A stretch of DNA of 64,000 nt from Nostoc sp. MG11 (GTDB lineage: Bacteria; Cyanobacteriota; Cyanobacteriia; Cyanobacteriales; Nostocaceae). Below, one piece after another: positions 16,993 through 24,583 of this stretch. The notes under the pieces are model-generated. The model saw only the letters and a list, made by a program, of their open reading frames with translations. It was not told where the DNA came from and did not search any database. Positions within the stretch are counted from its first letter, which is position 1, and every line of letters begins with the position of its first letter. The position numbers and the translations under genes were made by a program. Location of the stretch: contig NZ_JACXXN010000002.1 of NCBI RefSeq assembly GCF_014904695.1, positions 186,001 to 250,000 of the forward strand, given 5' to 3'.

Positions 16993-17157
16993 TTATATTC
17001 TTGCTCTTAGAAGCACAGCCTTGATTGTCTTGCTTTTTTCATAAAGTTTTTCAATAATATTTCCAAAAGCATTAACTATCAAGCAATCAACTGCCTCTAC
17101 CATCAGCCGAGCTTGATCATAATTGTAAAAAACAACAGAGTTGTTTGTATTAATCAT
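16993..17157 (-). CDS. possible small protein antisense to the scyA leader
   Basis: A 54-codon frame from ATG 17157 (a GTG at 17187 would extend it). It starts MINTNNSVVFYNYDQARLMV and ends KTIKAVLLRARI; the C-terminal half could form an amphipathic helix. It has no strong ribosome-binding site, and no family is recognised. It ends 14 bases from repeat copy 3 and lies over the region where the scyA promoter should be. It could be a chance ORF in AT-rich DNA. Confidence 0.25.
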   Translation of the reverse strand: MINTNNSVVFYNYDQARLMVEAVDCLIVNAFGNIIEKLYEKSKTIKAVLLRARI

Positions 17158-17223
17158 TATCAAGTACTTAAGTGTAAACAAAAACACTGTCTATCTATTA
17201 GTTTCGGAAATTACGTAACAGAA

Positions 17224-19107
17224 ATGAGTAAAAACTATACTGGCTCAACCTCTCCTTTAATCACTACTGAGCCATACAAGGAGTTGCCACCAAATAGCTA
17301 TGTGGAATCTGCATCAAACGGTTCCCATCAGCTAGATGAATTAGAGAATAACAGAGGAATTCAGCCCTTTTTACCGAACGAAACAGCCCCCACTCTCGCA
17401 GTTGCGGATGCGATCGCTCAGATGTTGGCAACTTTAGGAGTAGGCTACGCTTTTGGCGTTGCTGGCGGTGCGATGGCAAGCCTTTGGAATGCTCTATCGA
17501 ATAGCAGCATAGAGGTGCTGAACTTCCGCCATGAAGCAGGAGCAGCCTTTGCAGCAACCGAGGCGTACTTTGCTAGCGACCGCCCTACCGTAGTATTTAC
17601 CACAGCAGGACCGGGGATTACCAACGCCCTGACCGGATTATTTGCTGCTCGTGGTGAAGGTGCAAAAGTAATTTTGCTCTCAGCTTGTACCTCAGCACCA
17701 CAGCGCGGACGCTGGGCAATTCAAGAAACCAGCACTTACACATTGCCCAGCGGGGGAATTTTTACCCCAGGAGCACTATTCAACTATGCAATTACCATTG
17801 AATCGGCTGCTCAACTACCCCAAGTTTTTCGCAAACTTGCTCTGGCTTTAGCGCAGCCAGGCGGATTTGTAGCCCATTTGAGCATTCCCACCAGTGTACA
17901 GACAAGTTTAGTTGAGGATATATCCTTACCCAAACTAGATATTTCTGCTTTTGCGATCACTGCTCCCAAACAAGCGATCGCAAAATCTGTAGAATTATTA
18001 TCTGCCGGTCCCTTCGCTATCTGGGTTGGCTTTGGTGCGCGTGACGCCGCAGACGAAATCCGCCAACTCGCTGAAAAAACTGGTGCAGCAGTCATGTGCT
18101 CACCTCGTGGTAAAGGTATATTTCCTGAAGATCATCCTCAATTTGTGGGTGTCACAGGTTTAGGCGGTCATGCTTCCGTCTTGACTTATATGGAACAGCA
18201 ACCTCCACTACGCACACTCGTACTAGGAACCCGCCTTGGCGAACCGACTTCCTTCTGGAGTTCAGCAATGGTTCCGACTAGAGGCTTTGTACATGTAGAC
18301 ATTGACCCGGAAGTGCCAGGGGTTGCCTATCCCCACGTTGAAACCTTCGGGGTGCGGTCTGATATTAAGACCTATTTACAAGAACTTTTGCAGCAGTTAT
18401 CAGATGCTCCTCCTCGTTCCACACCATTATTGCTACCTTGTCCAGAGCGTGAAGTAATCAAACAAGATATAGACTATCCAGTGCGACCAGAAGCATTGAT
18501 GTCAGCAATTCAAAAGATTATTGTTGAGGGTAGTGACGCAGTAGTAATGGCAGAGTGCGGTAACTCGTTTACTTGGTCAACTCATTTGCTGCAATTTGCC
18601 CAAGCCAATCGTTACCGAGTTAGCACCGGCGTTGGAGCAATGGGTCACGCTGTCACAGGAGTTTTAGGTGCAGCCCAAGCGCGGAATGGTAAAGCTGTAG
18701 CTATTGTGGGTGACGGGGCAATGTTGATGAATAACGAAATCAGCACAGCCGTAAAATACAAGATTCCTGCCATCTGGATTGTACTCAACGATGCCCGTTA
18801 CAACATGTGTCATCAAGGGATGAAAGTGTTGGGATTAAAGGGTGCAGATGCAACCATGCCACCAACCAACTTTGCCATGATTGCTCGTGGTATGGGAGCA
18901 GAAGCAATGGTCGTCGTCAGAGAGTCAGATATCGAAGCAGCACTAGAACAAGCGATCGCCTCAAACGTTCCCTTCTTAATCGATGTAGTAATTGACCCCG
19001 ATCGCCCAGCACCTTCTGGTGGACGTAACAAGAGTTTGGCAGCCCAAGGAGTCAAATCAAATCAAGCTAAAAATTCCGCTAAACCAGTTTCATTCCCAGC
19101 AGTTTGA
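17224..19107 (+). CDS. scyA: ScyA, thiamin-diphosphate-dependent acyloin synthase of scytonemin biosynthesis
   Basis: 627 residues with the three domains of the acetolactate synthase family: N-terminal pyrimidine-binding domain (AQMLATLGVGYAFGVAGGA, catalytic Glu104 in NFRHEAGAAF), central domain (KTGAAVMCSPRGKG) and C-terminal pyrophosphate-binding domain (GDG at 496-498 in VGDGAMLMNNE, ending VLNDARYN). In Nostoc punctiforme, ScyA couples indole-3-pyruvate with 4-hydroxyphenylpyruvate to a beta-keto acid, the first committed scytonemin step. An upstream in-frame ATG at 17113 would add 37 residues with no family likeness, so 17224 is preferred. First gene of the cluster, behind a long repeat-bearing control region. 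Confidence 0.93.
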   Translation: MSKNYTGSTSPLITTEPYKELPPNSYVESASNGSHQLDELENNRGIQPFLPNETAPTLAVADAIAQMLATLGVGYAFGVAGGAMASLWNALSNSSIEVLNFRHEAGAAFAATEAYFASDRPTVVFTTAGPGITNALTGLFAARGEGAKVILLSACTSAPQRGRWAIQETSTYTLPSGGIFTPGALFNYAITIESAAQLPQVFRKLALALAQPGGFVAHLSIPTSVQTSLVEDISLPKLDISAFAITAPKQAIAKSVELLSAGPFAIWVGFGARDAADEIRQLAEKTGAAVMCSPRGKGIFPEDHPQFVGVTGLGGHASVLTYMEQQPPLRTLVLGTRLGEPTSFWSSAMVPTRGFVHVDIDPEVPGVAYPHVETFGVRSDIKTYLQELLQQLSDAPPRSTPLLLPCPEREVIKQDIDYPVRPEALMSAIQKIIVEGSDAVVMAECGNSFTWSTHLLQFAQANRYRVSTGVGAMGHAVTGVLGAAQARNGKAVAIVGDGAMLMNNEISTAVKYKIPAIWIVLNDARYNMCHQGMKVLGLKGADATMPPTNFAMIARGMGAEAMVVVRESDIEAALEQAIASNVPFLIDVVIDPDRPAPSGGRNKSLAAQGVKSNQAKNSAKPVSFPAV

Positions 19108-19400
19108 TTTGAAAAAATTGCATATTTGTGCAGTTTTACTAGTATTTCTCTCTGCGCCTCTGTCTTGAAAAGTTTCCTACGGCGGGAAACCCGCCTACAG
19201 AACTTTTCGCTGCGTCTCTGCGTGAAAAAAATCAAGAATGAAGTATGAAATTAGAAGCAGCAAACTTCTCATCCTAGCTAACAACTACATTACAAAATCT
19301 GAGATCCTACTTTAATTTGTGAGTCTTATTTTTTCATACTTCATCCTTACCTAATCATGACTTACTCTAACCAACCCAAAATCGATATTTAGAAACCAAA
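19108..19400. other. scyA-scyB spacer with dispersed repeat
   Basis: 293 bases between scyA and scyB, unusually long for genes acting together. A dispersed repeat with a hairpin (19167-19208) occupies the first part. The rest is AT-rich (about 19230-19400) and could hold a secondary promoter, but none is clear. Confidence 0.5.
19167..19208. repeat. dispersed repeat with hairpin core (copy A)
   Basis: Outer arms GAAAAGTT / AACTTTTC and inner arms GGCGGG / CCCGCC around an AAA loop, inside a longer dispersed sequence (GCGCCTCTGTCTTGAAAAG ... TTTTCGCTGCG). A related copy in opposite orientation with a different hairpin tip is at 27175-27214. Confidence 0.65.
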
Positions 19401-20462
19401 ATGCTGCTATTTGAAACTGTTAGAGAAATGGGTCACGAACAAGTTCTCTTCTGTCATGGCAAAAATCCAGATATCAAAGCAATCATTGCCATACATAACA
19501 CGAACTTAGGCCCAGCAATGGGAGCAACAAGACTCTTCCCTTACATCAACGAAGAAGCTGCTTTAAAAGATGCCCTCCGTCTCAGTCGTGGTATGACCTA
19601 CAAAGCGGCTTGTGCTAATATTCCGGCTGGTGGAGGAAAAGCAGTCATTATTGCTAATCCTGAGAACAAAACAGATGAGATGTTGAGAGCTTACGGACGT
19701 TTTGTTGACAGCCTCAATGGACGTTTTATCACAGGACAAGATGTAAATATTACTCCCGAAGACGTGCGGACAATCAGCAAAGAAACTAAACATGTAGTTG
19801 GGGTATCAGAAAAGTCTGGTGGCCCTGCTCCAATTACATCTTTAGGTGTTTTTCTAGGAATTCAAGCTGCTGTAGAGTTTCGTTGGCAGAGTAAAAGACT
19901 CGATGGCATGAAAGTTGCAGTTCAAGGTTTAGGAAATGTCGGTAAAAATCTCTGTCGGCACTTGCATGAACATGACATTAAACTTTTTGTTAGCGATGTA
20001 GACCCAGCAAAAACAGCAGAAGTCAGACAGCTTTTTGGCGCAACTGTTGTAGAGCCAGACGAAATTTACTCTCTTGATGTAGATATCTTTGCTCCTTGTG
20101 CTTTAGGAGGAATTATTAATAGTCATACAATTCCTCTGTTGCAAGCTCCGATTATTGCTGGCGCTGCTAATAATCAGTTAGGCAATGAGCAAATACATAG
20201 TCAAATGCTTACAGACAAAGATATTCTTTATAGCCCTGATTATGTAATTAATGCCGGAGGGCTAATCAATGTCTATAACGAAATGATTGGCTATGACGAA
20301 GAAAAAGCTTTTAAGCAAGTGCATAACATTTATGACACGCTACTAGCAATTTTTGATATTGCTAAACAGCAAGGAATTCATACCAACGATGCTGCTAAAC
20401 GATTAGCAGAAGACCGGATAGCGAGCGGTAAACGCAGTAAATCCAAGGCGATCGCAGCTTAA
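19401..20462 (+). CDS. scyB: ScyB, tryptophan dehydrogenase of scytonemin biosynthesis
   Basis: A 353-residue member of the Glu/Leu/Phe/Val dehydrogenase family. The substrate domain holds GPAMGATRLFPY and both family lysines at the positions known from leucine dehydrogenase, Lys68 (GMTYKAAC) and Lys80 (PAGGGKAVI). The NAD domain has VQGLGNVGKNL (GxGxxG). The characterised Nostoc homologue oxidatively deaminates L-tryptophan to indole-3-pyruvate with NAD+, supplying ScyA. Cytoplasmic. The start at ATG 19401 gives the standard family length. It is followed 50 bases later by scyC. Confidence 0.93.
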   Translation: MLLFETVREMGHEQVLFCHGKNPDIKAIIAIHNTNLGPAMGATRLFPYINEEAALKDALRLSRGMTYKAACANIPAGGGKAVIIANPENKTDEMLRAYGRFVDSLNGRFITGQDVNITPEDVRTISKETKHVVGVSEKSGGPAPITSLGVFLGIQAAVEFRWQSKRLDGMKVAVQGLGNVGKNLCRHLHEHDIKLFVSDVDPAKTAEVRQLFGATVVEPDEIYSLDVDIFAPCALGGIINSHTIPLLQAPIIAGAANNQLGNEQIHSQMLTDKDILYSPDYVINAGGLINVYNEMIGYDEEKAFKQVHNIYDTLLAIFDIAKQQGIHTNDAAKRLAEDRIASGKRSKSKAIAA

Positions 20463-20512
20463 TTGTTAATTATCAACAATTAGCAATTAGCTACTAATTT
20501 AAGGAGTGACCA

Positions 20513-21484
20513 GTGGAAAAAAATACGTTTGCAACATCAGCTTATATCGCTACTTCACCAGAGAGCGCCTTTGAGTACCTTTGTAGTTTAAAAAACTTAG
20601 ACGAATGGACGCTTTATAGCCGGATGAAAGAGCAGATTGATGAAGATACTTGGCTTGGAACTGCTTCTGGCTATCACAAAAATCTCTACTATCACGTTAA
20701 AAAACTAGAGAACCCGCTTTTCTACGGCATTGAATGGCACTGCGGGTTAGAGTATCAGAAATATTTTCAGGTTTACCCTGTTTTGCTATTTCCTCCTAAC
20801 TACATTGAGCCAGGAACGGACGAAAAGGGCGTGTACTTTCACTGGTTGAGCTTTGTTGATCCAAAACGACAAACTCAGATGATTATGCAGGGAATTCATA
20901 CAGTACACACTTCTGAGTGTCGTTCTCTCAAAGGTAATTTGGAACGTAAGGCTGGTTACACCGCAGCAGCAAAAGGGCGCTATTTTATTGATACTGATAC
21001 CATCTATGTTGATGCCCCAATTGAAATTGGGATTGAATACTTAAAAGATTTACGGAATATAGATGAGTGGGCGCATTTACTACAACCAAATGGTGAGATT
21101 ACTTCTGAATCGGGTGAATTCAAAGATGAATACGACCAGAAAGTAAAAGTTTCTGTGCGGTTACATGCTTTGAGTAAATACTACTTGCTTGAACAAGAAC
21201 ACTTTTATCCAGACTACGAATATTATCAGCGCTCTGTAGCGCTACTTATCCCAACTGCATACTCTTTCGCTGACCCAGAGGCTTCTGGTTTTATCCTGCA
21301 TCGAATTACATTCTGGAAAACAGGTGAAGCTTTTACTCATGGCAAACTCCAAATTGAAGATTTTGGGGCTGAAAGCATGAATATTAAACGTCTTGTTGAA
21401 GGCAAAGCTGGTAATCTTCAATCGTTTGATCGGGGAATGAGCTACATACCAAAAAATCAAGATTCACTAGTTACTAGCTACTAG
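20513..21484 (+). CDS. scyC: ScyC, cyclase of scytonemin biosynthesis
   Basis: A 323-residue protein. Homologues of ScyC cyclise and decarboxylate the ScyA product to the tricyclic ketone precursor. The GTG start at 20513 is supported by AAGGAG six bases upstream. The sequence shows an internal duplication. Residues about 4-110 begin ATSPESAFEYLCSLKNLDEW and residues about 160-275 begin VDAPIEIGIEYLKDLRNIDEW. Both continue through alternating strands, which fits two tandem START/SRPBCC-like helix-grip units. There is no signal peptide, so the reaction is cytoplasmic. It is 30 bases before scyD and probably co-transcribed with it. Confidence 0.9.
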   Translation: MEKNTFATSAYIATSPESAFEYLCSLKNLDEWTLYSRMKEQIDEDTWLGTASGYHKNLYYHVKKLENPLFYGIEWHCGLEYQKYFQVYPVLLFPPNYIEPGTDEKGVYFHWLSFVDPKRQTQMIMQGIHTVHTSECRSLKGNLERKAGYTAAAKGRYFIDTDTIYVDAPIEIGIEYLKDLRNIDEWAHLLQPNGEITSESGEFKDEYDQKVKVSVRLHALSKYYLLEQEHFYPDYEYYQRSVALLIPTAYSFADPEASGFILHRITFWKTGEAFTHGKLQIEDFGAESMNIKRLVEGKAGNLQSFDRGMSYIPKNQDSLVTSY

Positions 21485-21514
21485 TTAAAGCGCCAAGGAT
21501 CAATATTGCAACAC

Positions 21515-22771
21515 ATGAAACTGAAGCAACTTACTATTACTTTCTTAACTTTTTGTGTTGCTGTTTTTTCTGGAACGACAGCTGCACAAGCTGCATCATT
21601 TTCTGTAATTGCTGATGGCCTTAATAATGCCAGTGGGTTAAGCTTTGGTTCTGATGGTAGTCTCTATGTTACAGAGGCGGGAACAGGAGGGAATGGGGCT
21701 TGCGTTCCGCCACCAAGTGGTCAAGGCGATTCTTTATGCTATGGCACAAGTGGCGCAGTTACCAAAGTTGAGAATGGCAAGACCAAGCGTGTACTTACAG
21801 GACTCCCTTCTTTAGCGTTACCAGATGGGACTGGAGCAGCTGGGCCTCGTGATATCCAATTTGATGCCACAGGCAAACCTTATGTTTTAGTTGGGTATGC
21901 AGCTAATCCAACCTTTCGCGATCGCAATTTAGGCAATACTGACCTAGGAAAAATCATTACTCCCAACTTTAAAACTAATTCCTGGACAAGTGTTGCCGAT
22001 TTAGCTAACTATGAACTCGCTAACAACCCTGATGGTAGTGATTTAAGTAGCAATCCTTTAGGGTTTTTAATCGATGGCAATAATTTAGTTGCGGCTGATG
22101 CAGGTGCAAACGACTTACTCAGCGTGAGAACTGATGGCAGTAATTTGCAGGCGATCGCCACGTTTCCCCAAGAAATATTAACTAATCCAGTGTTCCCGGC
22201 TGCCGATACCCCATCCAATGAACCGGCACAAGTGCCATCTGGTGGTGAAACGCCGCCATCGCTTCCCATTCAATCAGTACCTTCAAACGTAGTCAAAGGC
22301 CCCGATGGCGCTTATTATGTCAGCCAATTTACTGGTTTTCCATTTCCAGAAGGTGGCGCAAAAATCTATCGTGTTGATGCTGATGGCACGACAGTTTATG
22401 CAGATGATTTTACCCAACTAACAGACTTGGCGTTTGATACTGCGGGCAATTTGTATGCTTTGCAATACGCCAATCAGCCAGCCTGGAAGGGTAATTTAGA
22501 TGGTTCGGTGATCAAAATAGCTGCTGATGGAACTCGTACAACCATCCTCAGTGGCAATGGATTAGAGTCACCTAGCGCCTTGACAATTGGCCCTGATGGT
22601 GAAATTTACGTCACAAATCGAGGCGATGGTCCTGACAGTGGGCAAGTTCTCAAAATTGAAAATATAGAGTCTGTCCCTGAACCTAGTTCGACTTTAGGCA
22701 TATTAACAGGCGCTTTGGGTCTTGGTTGGTTGCATAAGAAAAGAGCTACCAAAGCTTTAACGCTCAAGTAA
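21515..22771 (+). CDS. scyD: ScyD, exported beta-propeller protein of the scytonemin cluster
   Basis: 418 residues. A signal peptide (MKLKQLTITFLTFCVAVFSG ... AAQAAS) is followed by an NHL/SMP-30-like beta-propeller with repeated blade motifs (FGSDGSLYVTEAG, GPDGAYYVSQF, GPDGEIYVTNRG). A C-terminal PEP-CTERM-like tail follows: VPEPSST, a hydrophobic segment, then basic HKKRATK. A Cys pair with CX11C spacing (GGNGAC ... LCYG) is shared with ScyE. Start choice: the ATG at 21515 matches the MKLK start of ScyE; a TTG at 21506 has the better-spaced AAGGA and cannot be excluded. It is clearly a tandem paralogue of scyE. Its enzymatic role is unproven; a periplasmic late step is inferred. Confidence 0.88.
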   Translation: MKLKQLTITFLTFCVAVFSGTTAAQAASFSVIADGLNNASGLSFGSDGSLYVTEAGTGGNGACVPPPSGQGDSLCYGTSGAVTKVENGKTKRVLTGLPSLALPDGTGAAGPRDIQFDATGKPYVLVGYAANPTFRDRNLGNTDLGKIITPNFKTNSWTSVADLANYELANNPDGSDLSSNPLGFLIDGNNLVAADAGANDLLSVRTDGSNLQAIATFPQEILTNPVFPAADTPSNEPAQVPSGGETPPSLPIQSVPSNVVKGPDGAYYVSQFTGFPFPEGGAKIYRVDADGTTVYADDFTQLTDLAFDTAGNLYALQYANQPAWKGNLDGSVIKIAADGTRTTILSGNGLESPSALTIGPDGEIYVTNRGDGPDSGQVLKIENIESVPEPSSTLGILTGALGLGWLHKKRATKALTLK

Positions 22772-22859
22772 AAGACCTGCATCTGCTACGAACTAGAATT
22801 CACTGTCTTTAAAACTATAAAAGTTTCCACAAATCACTAATTTCTTAATCTCGAAAGGT

Positions 22860-24239
22860 ATGAAACTCAAGTCATTTGCTCTTACATCCGTTACATTCTG
22901 TTTTACTGCAATTTGTGGAACATCAGCCGCACAAGCTGCAAGCCTAACGACTGTTCTCGATGGGGTCAGCAATATCCGGGGTATTAGCTTTAGCCCTGAT
23001 GGAAGTCTCTATGCAACAGAGCCAGGTATTGGAGGAAACGGGAATTGCCAGCCATCTCCGAGTGCAATATTTCAGCCTTTGTGTGCAGGTAATACTGGTT
23101 CACTCGTTAAACTCTCACCAAATGGTACAAAAACGCGCCTACTTAATAACTTTGTGTCTCTAGCAGAACAACCCAGCGGCAACCAAGGGGCCGGTATTCA
23201 AGACTTGCAATTCGACTCTAAAGGGAATGCTTATCTGCTAACTGGGTTTGCTGGTTATCCAGGAAACCGCGATAAAGAAACACTTGCTCTTGGCTCTAAA
23301 TACCCGATCCCAGAAACACAACTTAAGGTTTTCCCACCATCCACACCCGATAAAGTTTTGAATGCCCCGGAGTTAGGAAAACTGTACAAAGTTGACTTGA
23401 ACACTGGATCTCTCAACAGTATTTTCGACTTTGGCAAGTATGAAATTATCAATAATCCAGATGGTCAGGATGTAGTTACTAATCCCTTCGATATGGCTAT
23501 TAATGGCGATACTGCTTATGTAGTTGATGGGGGTGGAAACGCTGCTTACAAAATTAAACTTGATGGCAGTGATGCCCAAGCGATCGCAATTCCTAAGAAA
23601 ACCCTTAGTGCCTCACTGTTGCCATCTGCACCACCAGGGCAAGAGTTAGCTCCAGAACTAGTAGAGGCACTTCCAGGGCTAGTAGAACAGCTTCCTGGAG
23701 GGAAAATAGCGGTTCAATCAGTACCTACAGGTGGCGCAATTGGTCCCGATGGAGCTTTATACGTTGGTGAATATACGGGTTTTCCTTATCCAGAAGATCA
23801 ATCACGGATTTTCCGCATCGGCGACGATGGAAAACCAGAGGTTTTTCTAGATGGGTTTACACACATTACTGACCTCACCTTTGATGAGGAAGGTAATTTG
23901 CTAGTCCTACAATTCAGCGATAACTCTCAGTTAGAAGGTGATTTACGGTTCCTTCCTGGTTCTCTCATCAAAGTTGCTCCTGATGGCACTCGCACAACAC
24001 TTGTTGCAGCTGGTGAAGGGCTAGAGTCGGCTGCTGGAATTGATATTGGGCCTGACGGCAAAATTTATATCAGCAAACGCGGTGTTGGCCCAGAATTAGG
24101 GTCAGTTGTTCGGGTGGATAGCAGCGAACCTGTTCCTGAACCTGCTTCTATCTTGGGCGTCGTAACAGCTGCCGGTTTAGGCGCGGCTGCCAAGATGAAG
24201 CGCAAGCGCAAAGAATTAGCCAAGGCAGAGATAGCCTAA
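22860..24239 (+). CDS. scyE: ScyE, exported beta-propeller protein of the scytonemin cluster
   Basis: A 459-residue paralogue of ScyD. It has a signal peptide (MKLKSFALTSVTFCF ... AAQAAS), propeller blades (FSPDGSLYATEPG, GPDGALYVGEYTGFPYP, GPDGKIYISKRG), the same CX11C pair (GGNGNC ... LCAG) and a C-terminal PEP-CTERM-like tail (VPEPASI, short hydrophobic stretch, KMKRKRKEL). It is slightly longer than ScyD because of an insertion around residues 140-165 rich in Pro and Lys. Homologues are predicted periplasmic and act late in scytonemin assembly. AAAGG just precedes the ATG. It is followed by a hairpin-rich spacer, so scyF may be partly uncoupled from scyABCDE. Confidence 0.88.
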   Translation: MKLKSFALTSVTFCFTAICGTSAAQAASLTTVLDGVSNIRGISFSPDGSLYATEPGIGGNGNCQPSPSAIFQPLCAGNTGSLVKLSPNGTKTRLLNNFVSLAEQPSGNQGAGIQDLQFDSKGNAYLLTGFAGYPGNRDKETLALGSKYPIPETQLKVFPPSTPDKVLNAPELGKLYKVDLNTGSLNSIFDFGKYEIINNPDGQDVVTNPFDMAINGDTAYVVDGGGNAAYKIKLDGSDAQAIAIPKKTLSASLLPSAPPGQELAPELVEALPGLVEQLPGGKIAVQSVPTGGAIGPDGALYVGEYTGFPYPEDQSRIFRIGDDGKPEVFLDGFTHITDLTFDEEGNLLVLQFSDNSQLEGDLRFLPGSLIKVAPDGTRTTLVAAGEGLESAAGIDIGPDGKIYISKRGVGPELGSVVRVDSSEPVPEPASILGVVTAAGLGAAAKMKRKRKELAKAEIA

Positions 24240-24258
24240 CACCACTTTAAATTTTGGC

Positions 24259-24288
24259 TTTTAGTAAGGGTTTAAGCCCTTACTAAAA
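24259..24288 (+). terminator. possible terminator after scyE
   Basis: TTTTAGTAAGGG pairs perfectly with CCCTTACTAAAA around a 6-nt loop, 20 bases after the scyE stop. It lacks a long U tract (ATCCATTT follows), so it could be attenuating or only stabilise the mRNA end. Confidence 0.5.
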
Positions 24289-24346
24289 ATCCATTTAACC
24301 TAAACAAGCAGGACATAAAAAGTATGGGATTAGTTGCAAAAAAATT

Positions 24347-24419
24347 GTAGGTTGGGTTGACGTAAGGAAACCCAACATTGATAAGGGTGTTGGGTTTCGC
24401 CCTGCTCAACCTAACCTAC
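24347..24419. repeat. dispersed palindromic repeat (TAGGTTGGGTTGA type)
   Basis: GTAGGTTGGGTTGA at the left end and TCAACCTAACCTAC at the right end, with inner arms AAACCCAACA / TGTTGGGTTT. This is a sequence type scattered in spacers of many cyanobacterial genomes. It has no coding capacity. Confidence 0.7.
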
Positions 24420-24453
24420 ATCTGACTTTGCCAGGTAAGAGTTAAAAAATAAA

Positions 24454-24498
24454 CTGCTGCCTCACATAGAAAGTTGCATTTCAAAGATGAGGCAGCAG
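24454..24498. promoter_or_regulatory. inverted repeat upstream of scyF
   Basis: CTGCTGCCTCA (24454-24464) and its perfect reverse complement TGAGGCAGCAG (24488-24498), separated by 23 bases, 85 bases before the scyF start codon. It could be an mRNA hairpin or a protein-binding dyad. No known consensus is recognised. Confidence 0.45.
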
Positions 24499-24583
24499 CC
24501 TGAATTCTCAAATTCCCAAATTGGGTCTGGGGACAAAATTAGTCTAGGAAGAGTATAGCTCATACAACTAGGACTTCAAACTC

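Larger units (their letters stand above)
15723..17223. other. long AT-rich control region between the two-component genes and scyA
   Basis: About 1.5 kb between divergent genes, far longer than other spacers here. The distal part (15.7-16.6 kb) is AT-rich with no convincing ORF. It carries ATACTCAGT-type motifs (16233, 16273 and inverted at 16778) and a small hairpin, GCACCG-loop-CGGTGC (about 16540-16559). The proximal part holds three degenerate repeats of about 120 bp. It probably contains the promoters of both the scy genes and the kinase gene. Confidence 0.7.
24240..24583. other. scyE-scyF spacer with three hairpins
   Basis: 344 bases without a gene. In order: a 12-bp stem (24259-24288), a dispersed palindromic repeat (24347-24419) and an 11-bp stem with a 23-nt loop (24454-24498). 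This could terminate or process the scyA-E transcript before scyF. Confidence 0.7.

Noticed and set aside
17113-17223. 37-residue N-terminal extension of ScyA
   Set aside because: No resemblance to the ThDP enzyme family, and ATG 17224 gives the expected length of about 627 residues.
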